From positions 1 to 56,890 of the forward strand of contig UQUD01000001.1 in the NCBI GenBank assembly GCA_900544225.1: a stretch of DNA of 56,890 bases. Direction: 5' to 3'. Position numbers and translations under genes: made by a program. Below the pieces are notes generated by a model that did no database searches, had not been told where the DNA came from, and saw only the letters and a program-made list of their open reading frames with translations. This DNA comes from an uncultured Collinsella sp. (GTDB taxonomy: Bacteria > Actinomycetota > Coriobacteriia > Coriobacteriales > Coriobacteriaceae). Every line of letters begins with the position of its first letter. Positions within the stretch are counted from its first letter, which is position 1. Of this stretch, positions 17,896-27,696 are shown one piece after another.

Positions 17896-18429
17896 ATGAA
17901 TATCACCGTGTATCTGGGTGCCAGCGCCGGCAATGACCCGGCGTTTCTGCCCGCGGTGCAGGAGCTGGGCAATTGGATTGGCGCCAACGGACACGCGCTC
18001 GTATACGGCGGGTCCAAATCGGGACTGATGGGCGCGCTCGCCGATAGCGTACTCGAGGCAGGCGGACATGTGACGGGTGTGGAGCCGAGCTTTTTTATCG
18101 AGGCAGAGTTTCAACACGACGGAATCGACGACCTTATCGTGACGAGCGACATGGCCGAGCGCAAAGCCAAGATGATCGAGCTCGGTGATGCGTTCATCGC
18201 ATTTCCGGGCGGCACGGGCACGCTCGAGGAGATTGCCGAGGTTATGTCCGCGGTGTCGTTGGGGCACCTGAGCTCTCCGTGCATCCTGTATAACCTGGAC
18301 GGTTACTACAACGACCTCAAGGCGTTGCTCGGGCACATGATTGATAAGGGGCTTTCGAGCCCGAGGCGCCAGCACGGCATCTACTTTGCCGACGATTTGC
18401 GCGAGATTGCCTCGATTATCAACGGATAA
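17896..18429 (+). CDS. LOG family / TIGR00730 Rossmann-fold protein
   Basis: 177 residues. The family motifs are visible: VYLGAS, LVYGGSKSGLMG, the MAERKAKM segment (86-93) and the PGGTGTLEE motif (104-112). LOG proteins hydrolyse nucleoside monophosphates such as AMP or cytokinin ribotides to the base and ribose 5-phosphate; the bacterial role is usually purine nucleotide salvage. The Arg and Glu residues needed for catalysis are present. A GGGGGA ribosome site precedes the ATG. Probably cotranscribed with the potassium channel. Often mis-named lysine decarboxylase, which is not supported. Confidence 0.9.
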   Translation: MNITVYLGASAGNDPAFLPAVQELGNWIGANGHALVYGGSKSGLMGALADSVLEAGGHVTGVEPSFFIEAEFQHDGIDDLIVTSDMAERKAKMIELGDAFIAFPGGTGTLEEIAEVMSAVSLGHLSSPCILYNLDGYYNDLKALLGHMIDKGLSSPRRQHGIYFADDLREIASIING

Positions 18430-18509
18430 GTCTTGAGCCTGCCCCACTATGGCTCCCAATGGTGCCGTTTGCGGCGCAGGTGGTTGGCTCGTTCGGGCAA
18501 CGCTCGCTC

Positions 18510-18515
18510 TACAAT
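18510..18515 (+). promoter_or_regulatory. -10 box of the ClC gene
   Basis: TACAAT lies 39 bases before the ATG. A TTGGCT upstream is at a poor spacing of about 20 bases, so only the -10 is claimed. Confidence 0.45.
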
Positions 18516-18554
18516 AAAACGTATCTATGTCGACTTTGACCGCGGGAGGACCCG

Positions 18555-19859
18555 ATGGATAACCTTGCCAAACCCACGAACCGAGCGCTGTTTTTGGTCA
18601 GCGTTGCCGTGACCGGTGCACTCGCGGGTGCCGCAGTCTGGCTGTTCTTTTTTGCGATGGAGCACGGTATCGACTATCTGTGGACCGAGATCCCCCACAT
18701 GCTGGGCGCGGCGTCGCCCGAACTCGCCAGCGGCCCGTTTGGCTTTTTGCCGTACCCGTTTTTCGTCTGCCTGCTGGGCGGCCTGTTAATCGGTCTGTAC
18801 GAAAAGATGACAGGCACCAAGACCGATGACCTCAACCAGGTGATGGCTAAGGTTAAGCAAGACGGGCGCTACCCGTACGACAAACTGGGCAAGCTTTCGC
18901 TCGCGGCATTGCTGCCGCTGCTGTTTGGCGGAAGCATTGGACCGGAGGCCGGCCTGACCGGCGTTATCGCTGGTCTGTGCAGCTGGGTCGGCGACCGCAT
19001 GCGTCGCTTTGGCGCCGAGTTTAGGGAGCTTACGCTGCTGGGTACCCAGGCTGCCCTGACGGCGCTCTTTACCGCGCCCGTCTTTGGCTTTGTGGCACCG
19101 CTTGCCGGTAGCGCCGATGGCCAGGGCGAAGACGCCGACGATGAGTCCGCGTCCGGCGAGATCACCATCAAGTTGCCCAAGGCGCAAAAGACGGTGGTCT
19201 ACGGCATCGCGATTGCCGGCGGTCTGGGCACCTACCTGCTGCTTGGCCAGCTTGTGGGCGGCGGCATGGGCATGCCCAGGTTCGAGTCCGCCGAGGTGGG
19301 CAATCTGGAACTTGTCTGGCTCATTCCGCTGGCGTTGGTCGGCACCGTATGCGGTTGGCTGTACTTTGTCTCCGAGCATGCGAGCGAGGCACTGTCACAT
19401 GCAATAGGGGAGCGTCCTGTCGTCAAGGCCATGCTAGCCGGTTTGGCGCTTGCTATCTGCGGCACGGTCCTGCCCTACACCATGTTTGCTGGCGAGACCC
19501 AGGCCGACGTGCTCATGGAAACCTATCTGACCATTCCTGCCGGCGTGCTTATCGCGACCGGTCTTGTTAAGGCCATGCTGACGCCCGCCCTCATCAGCCT
19601 TGGCTGGCGCGGCGGCCACTTCTTCCCGGTTATCTTCTCGGGCGTAAGCCTGGGCTATGGCCTTGCCATCCTCACCGGCGCAGATCCGGTCTTTTGCGTC
19701 GCCGTCTGCACGGCATCGACGATGGGCGCCGTCATGCGCCAGCCCGTCATGGTCGTGGGCCTGCTGCTCATGTGCTTCCCGCTCAAGGGCATCGTCTGCA
19801 TGATCATTGCCGCAGCCATCGCCGCCGGCATTCCGCTGCCCAAGCCGCTGCGCAAGTAG
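18555..19859 (+). CDS. ClC-family chloride channel/antiporter
   Basis: 434 residues with about ten hydrophobic segments. The family signature GSIGPEAGLTG lies at 126-136, in the position of the GREGP selectivity motif, where the gating Glu of classical exchangers is replaced by Ile. A central acidic linker (EDADDESASGE) splits the two halves. A second-half WRGGHFFPVIFSG corresponds to the GxFxP anion-binding segment. There are no CBS domains. GGAGGA stands before the ATG. The lack of the usual gating Glu suggests a channel-like or otherwise uncoupled mechanism, but the local alignment is by eye. Confidence 0.88.
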   Translation: MDNLAKPTNRALFLVSVAVTGALAGAAVWLFFFAMEHGIDYLWTEIPHMLGAASPELASGPFGFLPYPFFVCLLGGLLIGLYEKMTGTKTDDLNQVMAKVKQDGRYPYDKLGKLSLAALLPLLFGGSIGPEAGLTGVIAGLCSWVGDRMRRFGAEFRELTLLGTQAALTALFTAPVFGFVAPLAGSADGQGEDADDESASGEITIKLPKAQKTVVYGIAIAGGLGTYLLLGQLVGGGMGMPRFESAEVGNLELVWLIPLALVGTVCGWLYFVSEHASEALSHAIGERPVVKAMLAGLALAICGTVLPYTMFAGETQADVLMETYLTIPAGVLIATGLVKAMLTPALISLGWRGGHFFPVIFSGVSLGYGLAILTGADPVFCVAVCTASTMGAVMRQPVMVVGLLLMCFPLKGIVCMIIAAAIAAGIPLPKPLRK

Positions 19860-19953
19860 CACGGCAGCGCGCGGTCAGTACAAACATCTCAAGTCCGGTG
19901 CGGGCGCTGTGTCACGGATTTGCGGGTGGACTGGATTTCGTTCGGTATCGGCG

Positions 19954-20829
19954 CTACTTCCAAATTGCAAGCGCGGCGGTGCCCAGTACGATGAGGGCGA
20001 GACCGATGGCGCTGCGGCGGGAGAGTTTTTCGTTGAATGCCAGGCGCGCAAATAGCATCGATACGACAATCGATAGTTTGTCGATCTGCACCACGACACT
20101 CACCTGGCCTGCAGCGATGGCATAGTAATAGAGCAGCCACGATGCTCCAGTCGCGATGCCCGATGTTGCGAGAAATGTGAGTTCGCGCCGGTCAACGTGC
20201 GCGACCTGCTCCAGTTTTCCCTTGGCTGCCACGATTGCGCATGCCATAACCAGTACCACGCAGGTGCGGATTGCCGTGGCCAGGTTTGACTCAACGCCTT
20301 CGATGCCGATCTTGGCGAGGACGGAGGTGAGTGCCGCGAACACGGCGGCGCCGAGGGCGTAAGCGAGCCAGGTTCGGTCTTGCTGCTGCTCGGGTTCGGC
20401 GGACTGCTTCTTCTCGATCATTAAAAACGTGCCGAGGGTGATGACAGCGGTTCCCACGAGCTTAACCGCAAGGTTGCTCGTCTCGTCAAAAAGCGCGATG
20501 GCGACCAGCGCGGCGAGCACGGTGCTCATCTTGTCGACCGGTACGACCTTATTGACATTTCCGATGCTCAACGCCTTAAAGTAACAGATCCACGAAGCAC
20601 CGGTAGCGAGTCCCGAGAGGACGAGAAAGAGCCAGGATCTGGGTTCGATGCTGCCAATGGTTCCAATGGATCCAGAAATGCCCGCCATTGCCCAGGCGAA
20701 AACGAGCACCACGCAGGTGCGAATGGCCGTCGCGACATCGGAGTCGGTCTGCTTGATGCCGCATTTGGCCAAGATGGATGTGATGCCGGCAAAGAATGCT
20801 GACGCAAATGCTGCGACAACCCACGACAC
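19954..20829 (-). CDS. EamA/DMT superfamily transporter
   Basis: 291 residues with ten predicted helices in two homologous halves. The internal repeat is obvious: ASAFFAGITSILAKCGI in the first half recurs as AAVFAALTSVLAKIGI in the second, and DSDVATAIRTCVVLVFA recurs as ESNLATAIRTCVVLVMA. This is typical of EamA drug/metabolite exporters. The GTG start has AGGAGG eight to nine bases upstream. A short acidic-polar cytoplasmic loop with EKKQSAEPEQQQ lies between the halves. Substrate unknown. It is about 270 bp downstream of the ABC permease gene, probably with its own promoter. Confidence 0.88.
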   Translation of the reverse strand: MSWVVAAFASAFFAGITSILAKCGIKQTDSDVATAIRTCVVLVFAWAMAGISGSIGTIGSIEPRSWLFLVLSGLATGASWICYFKALSIGNVNKVVPVDKMSTVLAALVAIALFDETSNLAVKLVGTAVITLGTFLMIEKKQSAEPEQQQDRTWLAYALGAAVFAALTSVLAKIGIEGVESNLATAIRTCVVLVMACAIVAAKGKLEQVAHVDRRELTFLATSGIATGASWLLYYYAIAAGQVSVVVQIDKLSIVVSMLFARLAFNEKLSRRSAIGLALIVLGTAALAIWK

Positions 20830-21103
20830 GGGTGCGGTACCTCCTTGGATAATGGGTTTATCCTGCGAGTTTTATGGACATGAGGATACCGCCCCACCAT
20901 GAAGGTTTGATATGGCCGCGGCGAGACGGGGGCCATGTTCCGGGGAACCATTTGGTTGAGGCTCGAATTGTCGATATGCTGTCGGCTTCTCTTTGGTTGC
21001 CAAGATTTAAACGGCATGCCGTGAAGGGCGGTAGCGACGTTGTCGCTGCTTCGTCTTATCTAGTAAATGAGGTGGCGTGCAGCCCAAGCCCTTTGGCTGT
21101 CGA

Positions 21104-21802
21104 TTACAGGTCGCGTGCCCGATAGACCTTGGTGCTGACGGCGCAGCTGATTGCACATAGCGCGAGGGCAAGTGCGGCGATGCCTGCACACAGACAGCTC
21201 AGAACGGCAGGATCGGGATTCGCTCCGGCAATCGACATGAGCCAGTTGCTGATGGGGTTGGAGGAGCTCAGCGTGGCCATGGTGCCGCAACCAAGCAGGG
21301 CAAACAGGCCAACGGATAGGCGCAGCGCCTCCATGTGACCAAATCGAAAGAACAGCGGCTGCGCCAAAAACACCATCATGAGGGAGATGAGCATTGATGC
21401 TGCTGAGGCTATTGCAATCTCAAAGACGATCTGTCCCGTCAACGGGATACCCGCGCTGTTGAAGAGCGGGAAGGAGACGATGCTCAGAAGCGCGGCGGCG
21501 CACGCCATGACGGCGGAGAAGACAATAACGCTCAGGTAGCGTGCGCGGATGATGTCTTTGCGCGAGAAGGGCAGCGTTGCCCGGTAGCGCTCCCAACCGT
21601 TTTGATTGTCGAAGCCGGCCAGCGAGCTCATGACCATGATGGGTGACATGGCACTGACCGCGCAGGCGCCAGCGCTCATGCCGGAATCGCCGTCCGATGC
21701 GTTGGCAAGGGTCAGCACGACGAATATGAACAAGCCGACACCCGCAATGCTTGGGGCAAGCGAGCGAACGATGGCGAGCTCGGACATAAGGGCGCGTTTC
21801 AT
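21104..21802 (-). CDS. ABC-2 type transporter permease
   Basis: 232 residues with six hydrophobic segments and no enzymatic motifs. GWERYRATLPFSRKDIIRARYL after helix 2 resembles the coupling-helix region of small ABC-2 permeases of the YtrC/ABC2_membrane_5 type. Its ATG overlaps the stop of the ATPase gene by 4 nt, so the two are coupled. With the GntR gene upstream this makes a GntR-ATPase-permease operon like ytr-type systems that answer cell-wall-active compounds. Substrate is not evident. Confidence 0.85.
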   Translation of the reverse strand: MKRALMSELAIVRSLAPSIAGVGLFIFVVLTLANASDGDSGMSAGACAVSAMSPIMVMSSLAGFDNQNGWERYRATLPFSRKDIIRARYLSVIVFSAVMACAAALLSIVSFPLFNSAGIPLTGQIVFEIAIASAASMLISLMMVFLAQPLFFRFGHMEALRLSVGLFALLGCGTMATLSSSNPISNWLMSIAGANPDPAVLSCLCAGIAALALALCAISCAVSTKVYRARDL

Positions 21803-22680
21803 TTCGAAGCCCCTTTCAGCGTGAGGCGAAGATAGTCATCAATGGTTGCCCGATCGCAGGGAATCTCGGGAAAGGCCTCGAGCGCTTCGTGACGGTTGGG
21901 CACGAGCACGTCCACGCTATAGGCGTGGTGGGCGGCACGGGCGCCTTCGACGCAAGCCATAAGCTCGGCGGCCTGTGCTTGGGTGCAGTGGGCGATGCCG
22001 GCGCGGTCGGTAATGTCCTCGCGCGGCAGGTCAAAAATAATCGAGCCATTTTCGATGCAGATGACGCGATCAGCGGTGCGATCGAGGTCGGACGTAATGT
22101 GGCTCGAGAGTAACACGCTGTGCTGGCCGTCGGCGACAAAGGCAAGCAGCTCATCAAGCAGTTCCTCGCGTGCCATGGGATCGAGGCCCGCGGTGGCTTC
22201 GTCCAAAACGAGCAGCTTGGCATTGTGGCTGAGTGCACAGGCAAGCTGCAGTTTCATGCCCATGCCGCGGGAGAGGTCCTTGACCTTTGTCTTGGGATCG
22301 AGGCCAAATCGGTTGATGAATCCGGCGAACGTTTCGCGGTCCCATGTGGGGTACGCCGGGCCTACGAGCGACTCGATCTGGCCCACCCTGAGCGTGGAGG
22401 GGAAGGGGCACGTGTCCAGGACAAGACCGACGCGGGAGCGTAGATGGCGTTGCGATTCATCGGGCGCGTCGGCGCCACAGCGCTGCCCAAACAGGTGCAC
22501 CTCGCCGGCATCGAGCTTTATAAGCCCGAGCGCGGCGCGAATGGTCGTTGTCTTGCCGGCGCCGTTTGCGCCTACAAAGTCAACGATCTGGCCGGGCTCC
22601 ACAGCGAGCGTGACGTCGCGTAGTGAAAAGCGGTCGCTCACACGGCGTGAGATGCCTTTGAGTTCTAAAAGGTTTTGCAT
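21799..22680 (-). CDS. ABC transporter ATP-binding protein
   Basis: 293 residues. Walker A GANGAGKTT, Q loop region, signature DLSRGMGMKL (a degenerate LSGGQ common in this subfamily) and Walker B LLVLDEATAGLDP, then H-loop SSHITSD. The C-terminal ~80 residues are the accessory domain found in drug and bacitracin-type exporters. It lies 23 bp after the GntR gene and overlaps the permease gene by 4 nt, so all three are likely one transcript. The DLSRGM signature and partner permease fit the CcmA/YtrB group. Confidence 0.92.
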   Translation of the reverse strand: MQNLLELKGISRRVSDRFSLRDVTLAVEPGQIVDFVGANGAGKTTTIRAALGLIKLDAGEVHLFGQRCGADAPDESQRHLRSRVGLVLDTCPFPSTLRVGQIESLVGPAYPTWDRETFAGFINRFGLDPKTKVKDLSRGMGMKLQLACALSHNAKLLVLDEATAGLDPMAREELLDELLAFVADGQHSVLLSSHITSDLDRTADRVICIENGSIIFDLPREDITDRAGIAHCTQAQAAELMACVEGARAAHHAYSVDVLVPNRHEALEAFPEIPCDRATIDDYLRLTLKGASK

Positions 22681-22703
22681 GGTATAGCCTTTCTTGCAGA
22701 TGG

Positions 22704-23084
22704 CTACTGCATGGTTTCGGGGGCTACCAGGTCGAGCATCTCGTGCAGTTTGTCGCGCGTGACGCCCAGGGTTTCGGCTTGGCTCGCCGCTTTCGCAAGT
22801 AGCTCTTCGATATGGCAGAGCTGGTTTTCGCGCAAGAGTTCCTGGTTGCCCTCGGCGACAAAGCAGCCCTTGCCCTGCACGGTGCAGATAAACCCGAGTT
22901 GCTCTAGGTCGGCGTAGGCGCGCTTGGTGGTGATGACGCTCACACCCAGGTCGCTCGCGAGTGCACGGATGCTGGGGAGTTTGGCTCCCGCAGTGAGCGT
23001 GCCCGAAAGGATTTGAGCTTTGACCTGCGAGGATATCTGTTCGTATATGGGCTTATCGCTCGAGTTGGATAGGATGATGTCGAC
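22704..23084 (-). CDS. GntR family (YtrA-type) regulator with no canonical start codon
   Basis: 126 residues of intact reading frame, beginning at a GTC codon. DKPIYEQISSQVKAQILSG and the wing-helix-turn-helix KLPSIRALASDLGVSVITTKRAY are the GntR DNA-binding domain, and a ~55-residue helical tail gives the YtrA subfamily length. AAGGAG stands five bases before the GTC at 23084, exactly where relatives place ATG or GTG, and a stop codon lies four codons upstream. No ATG, GTG or TTG occurs in frame before 22943, which would delete most of the domain. Either GTC or a nearby ATC is used, or this copy is impaired by a point change. It should repress the ABC genes downstream. Confidence 0.75.
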   Translation of the reverse strand, partial: VDIILSNSSDKPIYEQISSQVKAQILSGTLTAGAKLPSIRALASDLGVSVITTKRAYADLEQLGFICTVQGKGCFVAEGNQELLRENQLCHIEELLAKAASQAETLGVTRDKLHEMLDLVAPETMQ

Positions 23085-23208
23085 AGCGGCTCCTTAGCTG
23101 TTGGCTACACGTGTATATAACCGGTAAGCACAGTATATATACACTATGCACAGTTATGCAAGAGCTAAATGTGGAATAGCCCATCGACGCCGCGCTTGCT
23201 CCAAAACA

Positions 23209-23505
23209 ATCTCAATCTGTAACATCTGGGTCCGTTTTTGGTCGCCAGCTGTTACAGATTGAGATGTTATTTTCCCGCCTGCCTATTTGTCTCAATCTGT
23301 AACAGTAAGAGTCGATTTGCGCGGCTAGATGTTACAGAACGAGACATTGGCTGCCTGCCTTTCCGTTTATCTCGATTTGTAACAGCTAGACCCAATTTGG
23401 GCGGTCAGGTGTTACAGATTGAGATTGTGCCGGCGGACAAGTTCGTTTGTCTCAATCTGTAACATCTGGGTCCGTTTTGAGTCGCCTGCTGTTACAGATT
23501 GAGAC
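23209..23505. repeat. Array of eight alternating 15-bp motifs at 40-bp period
   Basis: The motif TCTCAATCTGTAACA occurs at 23210, 23290, 23370 and 23450, and its reverse complement at 23250, 23330, 23410 and 23490. Every copy starts exactly 40 bp after the previous one and is separated by a 25-bp spacer. Most copies are exact; those at 23330 and 23370 have two changes each. Read differently, it is four ~57-bp palindromes repeated every 80 bp. Spacers between facing motifs at 23225 and 23465 are nearly identical; the others differ. Each palindrome could fold into a hairpin with a 15-20 bp stem. No cas gene, ORF or transposase is attached. The array fills the spacer between the GntR gene and prfC. 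Confidence 0.92.
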
Positions 23506-23596
23506 AGTCTGCTGCAGAATACTTTCGATAACTAGCCGTTCACGTTCTGACTGATGAATTTGTCCTGATAGGCGCCCTAGAGCGGGATTTCGCGGC

Positions 23597-23602
23597 TACA
23601 AT
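23597..23602 (+). promoter_or_regulatory. -10 box of prfC
   Basis: TACAAT lies 47 bases before the prfC ATG and about 90 bases after the end of the motif array. No good -35 is seen at the standard distance. Confidence 0.45.
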
Positions 23603-23649
23603 AGTGCGGTTACAACGACGTAATGCACTCAATGCAAGAAAGGATCCGC

Positions 23650-25263
<1,614 letters not shown>

Positions 25264-25269
25264 CGCATC

Positions 25270-25306
25270 GGCGCGGTGGCCCTGCGGGGCTGCCGCGCCG
25301 TTTGCT
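25270..25306 (+). terminator. Terminator after prfC
   Basis: GGCGCGG at 25270-25276 pairs with CCGCGCC at 25293-25299, and GCCC/GGGC pairs inside. GTTTGCTT follows. A strong stem with a modest T-rich tail. Confidence 0.6.
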
Positions 25307-25419
25307 TGCCTGATGCCGTGTGAGCGGCTATCATACCCACCGTCGTCTCAAGACCGGGGCGTCCGAGCAGTTCGGGTCCGATATCCTGCTCGTTAAACCT
25401 AAAACCAAAGGAGTACATA

Positions 25420-26142
25420 ATGATCAAGAAGGTCATGGAGGACTACAAGGTCCTGTTGCGGAGCATTCCCGCGGCAACGGTTTCGCTGTTTTTCGTGAGT
25501 GTCATCATGATGAACCTGCTGGCCAACAAAGAGCTCATCAGCCTGCCGTATCTGGCACTCGATTGCGGCTTTGTGGTGAGCTGGGTTTCGTTTTTGTGCC
25601 AGGACATGATCTGCAAGCGCTTTGGCGCCAAGGCATCCATCAAAATCTCTATCCTCGCGCTGTTGGTCAACCTGGCCGTGAGCCTGTGCTTTTGGGCATG
25701 CTCGCTCACGCCCGGTATGTGGGGCGCCTACTACGACACCGGCATGATCGAGGTCAACACTGCCCTTAACGCCACCATCGGCGGCACCTGGTACGTGGTG
25801 CTGGGCTCTTCGCTGGCAATGCTCGTTTCTGCCGTGGTTAACTCCACGCTTAACCAGTCGCTCGGCCGCATGCTCAAGAAGAATAACTTTGCGAGCTTCG
25901 CCTTCCGTTCCTATGTGTCCACGGGTGTTGGCCAGTTTATCGACAACCTGGTCTTTGCCATTGTAGTGAGCCACACGTTCTTTGGTTGGACCTGGGTGCA
26001 GGTTCTTATGTGCTCGCTGACCGGCGCTGTTGCCGAGCTACTGTGCGAGGTCTTCCTGAGCCCCGTGGGCTACAAGGTCGTGCGCGGCTGGGAGCGTGAG
26101 AATGTGGGCTCCGAGTACCTCGAGCGCCACGCAACCGCCTAA
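25420..26142 (+). CDS. YhhQ/VUT family queuosine-precursor transporter
   Basis: 240 residues with six to seven hydrophobic segments. NLLANKELISLPYLALDCGFVVSW and FLCQDMICKRFGAKASIK match the VUT/YhhQ family, which imports queuosine precursors (preQ0/preQ1 or queuine). The C-terminal part FRSYVSTGVGQFIDNLVF contains the conserved Gly-Gln-x-x-Asp segment. AAAGGAG stands seven bases before the ATG. A 156-nt leader lies upstream; I looked for a preQ1 riboswitch there and could not assign one. The downstream SDR gene follows after 9 nt, so the two are probably one operon. Confidence 0.88.
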   Translation: MIKKVMEDYKVLLRSIPAATVSLFFVSVIMMNLLANKELISLPYLALDCGFVVSWVSFLCQDMICKRFGAKASIKISILALLVNLAVSLCFWACSLTPGMWGAYYDTGMIEVNTALNATIGGTWYVVLGSSLAMLVSAVVNSTLNQSLGRMLKKNNFASFAFRSYVSTGVGQFIDNLVFAIVVSHTFFGWTWVQVLMCSLTGAVAELLCEVFLSPVGYKVVRGWERENVGSEYLERHATA

Positions 26143-26151
26143 GGAGCAAGT

Positions 26152-26832
26152 ATGCGGGTTTTGATCACGGGTGCTTCGGGCGGTATCGGAGCCGCATGCG
26201 TGCAGCGCTTTTTGGACGAGGGCCACGAGGTCGCGGGCTTTGATCTGCTGCCGGCGGCAATCGAACACGAGCGCTACCGCCATCTGATCGTTGATGTCCG
26301 CGAACCGGACTCGTTTCCAGACGACCTTGAACCACAGGTAATCGTAAACGTTGCCGGTACGCAGGATTCGGCCGACGATATCGCCGCCAACCTGTGTGGC
26401 ACCATCAACGTGACCGAGCGCTATGCCTTTGTGGGGGAGGGGCTTGCCGCCAAGCCGGCGCCGACAATTCGCTCCGTGGTCAATGTGGGCTCGGCGAGCG
26501 GCCATACGGGATCGGAGTTTCCCGCCTATGCCGCCAGCAAGGGCGGCGTTATCGCCTACACCAAGAACCTTGCAAACCGTCTGGCGCCGCAGGCCATCGC
26601 CAACAGTGTGGACCCGGGCGGCGTTATCACGCCGCTCAACCGTTGCGTGATGGAAGACGAACACCTGTGGAGCCAGATTATGGAGCTCACGCCGCTTAAA
26701 CGCTGGGCCACCGCCCAGGAGATCGCCGAGTGGATCTACTTTGTGGGCCTGACCAACCGGTTTATGACCGGGCAGAGCCTGCTGATCGATGGCGGCGAGG
26801 CCGGCCGCACACAATTTATTTGGCCCGAATAG
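26152..26832 (+). CDS. Short-chain dehydrogenase/reductase
   Basis: 226 residues. The Rossmann glycine motif TGASGGIG lies at the N-terminus, NVAG at about residue 65, the catalytic Ser in VNVGSASG and the YxxxK pair in YAASKGG. The C-terminus MTGQSLLIDGGEAGR is the usual SDR dinucleotide and substrate region. Classical SDR layout, slightly short because the N-terminal half has a compact 60-residue stretch. Substrate unknown. AAGGAG is seven bases before the ATG. Placed 9 nt after the transporter gene, so it may act on an imported compound, which is a guess. Confidence 0.9.
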   Translation: MRVLITGASGGIGAACVQRFLDEGHEVAGFDLLPAAIEHERYRHLIVDVREPDSFPDDLEPQVIVNVAGTQDSADDIAANLCGTINVTERYAFVGEGLAAKPAPTIRSVVNVGSASGHTGSEFPAYAASKGGVIAYTKNLANRLAPQAIANSVDPGGVITPLNRCVMEDEHLWSQIMELTPLKRWATAQEIAEWIYFVGLTNRFMTGQSLLIDGGEAGRTQFIWPE

Positions 26833-26836
26833 GAAA

Positions 26837-26869
26837 CGCGTCCGATGGAAAGCTGTCGGGCGCGCTTTT
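26837..26869. terminator. Terminator between SDR and ung genes
   Basis: CGCGTCCGA at 26837-26845 pairs with TCGGGCGCG at 26856-26864 with one T-G wobble, followed by CTTTTG. It serves the SDR transcript; the convergent ung stop is at 26883. Confidence 0.7.
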
Positions 26870-26882
26870 GATATATCGATTA

Positions 26883-27608
26883 TTAGCCGAGACAAGTCCA
26901 GTTGACGGGGGTCGAGCCGTGCTGTTCGAGTAGCCGATTAGCAGCGGAGAAGGGACGCGACCCCATAAAGGCGGGGAGTTCTGCCGTGGCACGGTTGGCC
27001 GAAAGCGGCGAGGGGTGCGTGGAGGCCAGGCAGAACTTGCCGGCTGCCTTTCCCGCACCAGTTGCGACGAGCTTGCCTTCGACCATCTGCTGGGCAAAGC
27101 GACCCCATGCCAAAAAGACTACCGGCTGGGGCAGCTGACAACAGCGTTCGATAACGTAGTCGGTGAGCGTGCTCCAGCCCAGTTTGGCGTGCGAGTTCGC
27201 GGCATGCTCGCGCACGGTGAGCGTAGTGTTGAGGAGCAGGACGCCCTGTTGTGCCCATGGGGTTAGGTCTCCCGTGGCGGGAATGGGGCAACCCAGATCG
27301 GCTTTGAGTTCCTTATAAATGTTGCGCAGGCTCGGCGGCAACTTGGTTTGCGTCGTGGGGACCGAAAACGACAGCCCCATGGCCTGGTTGGGTCCGTGAT
27401 AAGGATCTTGACCCAAGATGACAACCTTGACCTGGTCGGCCGGCGTGTAGGCGAGGGCATTGAGGATGTCGTCTTGTGCCGGGTAGATGGTTTGCTCGGC
27501 ACGCAAAAGGGCGATGCGCTCGAGCAGCTGGTTCGTAGTGTCACGTACCGGCTGCGGTGCATCGCCCAACCAAGTTGCTATGTTGCGGTCGCGGGTCGCG
27601 GCGTCCAT
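26883..27608 (-). CDS. ung: Uracil-DNA glycosylase, family 1
   Basis: 241 residues. Removes uracil from DNA to start base-excision repair. The water-activating loop GQDPYHG has the catalytic Asp68, followed by GLSFSVP, the uracil-binding VLLLNTTLTV, and the leucine/minor-groove loop HPSPLSA with His198. Length and motif order match family 1 UDG. The ATG has AAAGGAG upstream, and TACAAT on the minus strand at 27644-27649 is a likely -10. Single gene. Confidence 0.96.
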   Translation of the reverse strand: MDAATRDRNIATWLGDAPQPVRDTTNQLLERIALLRAEQTIYPAQDDILNALAYTPADQVKVVILGQDPYHGPNQAMGLSFSVPTTQTKLPPSLRNIYKELKADLGCPIPATGDLTPWAQQGVLLLNTTLTVREHAANSHAKLGWSTLTDYVIERCCQLPQPVVFLAWGRFAQQMVEGKLVATGAGKAAGKFCLASTHPSPLSANRATAELPAFMGSRPFSAANRLLEQHGSTPVNWTCLG

Positions 27609-27696
27609 GGGGCTCCTTTACGTCAGATGCTCTGTTGACATCTATTGTAAAGGCGCACCGGTTGCCTTTATGCCACGGCTGTATGAGGAGTGGGGT

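Noticed and set aside
20830..21103. Possible gene in the spacer between the EamA and ABC permease genes
   Set aside because: No frame with a ribosome site and plausible composition; only the AGGAGG of the EamA gene is assignable.
23209..23505. CRISPR array
   Set aside because: Repeat units alternate in orientation, are only 15 bp, spacers are partly duplicated, and no cas genes occur nearby.
25300..25419. preQ1 riboswitch in front of the YhhQ-family gene
   Set aside because: A known association for queuosine transporters, but I could not lay out a preQ1-I, -II or -III fold in the leader.
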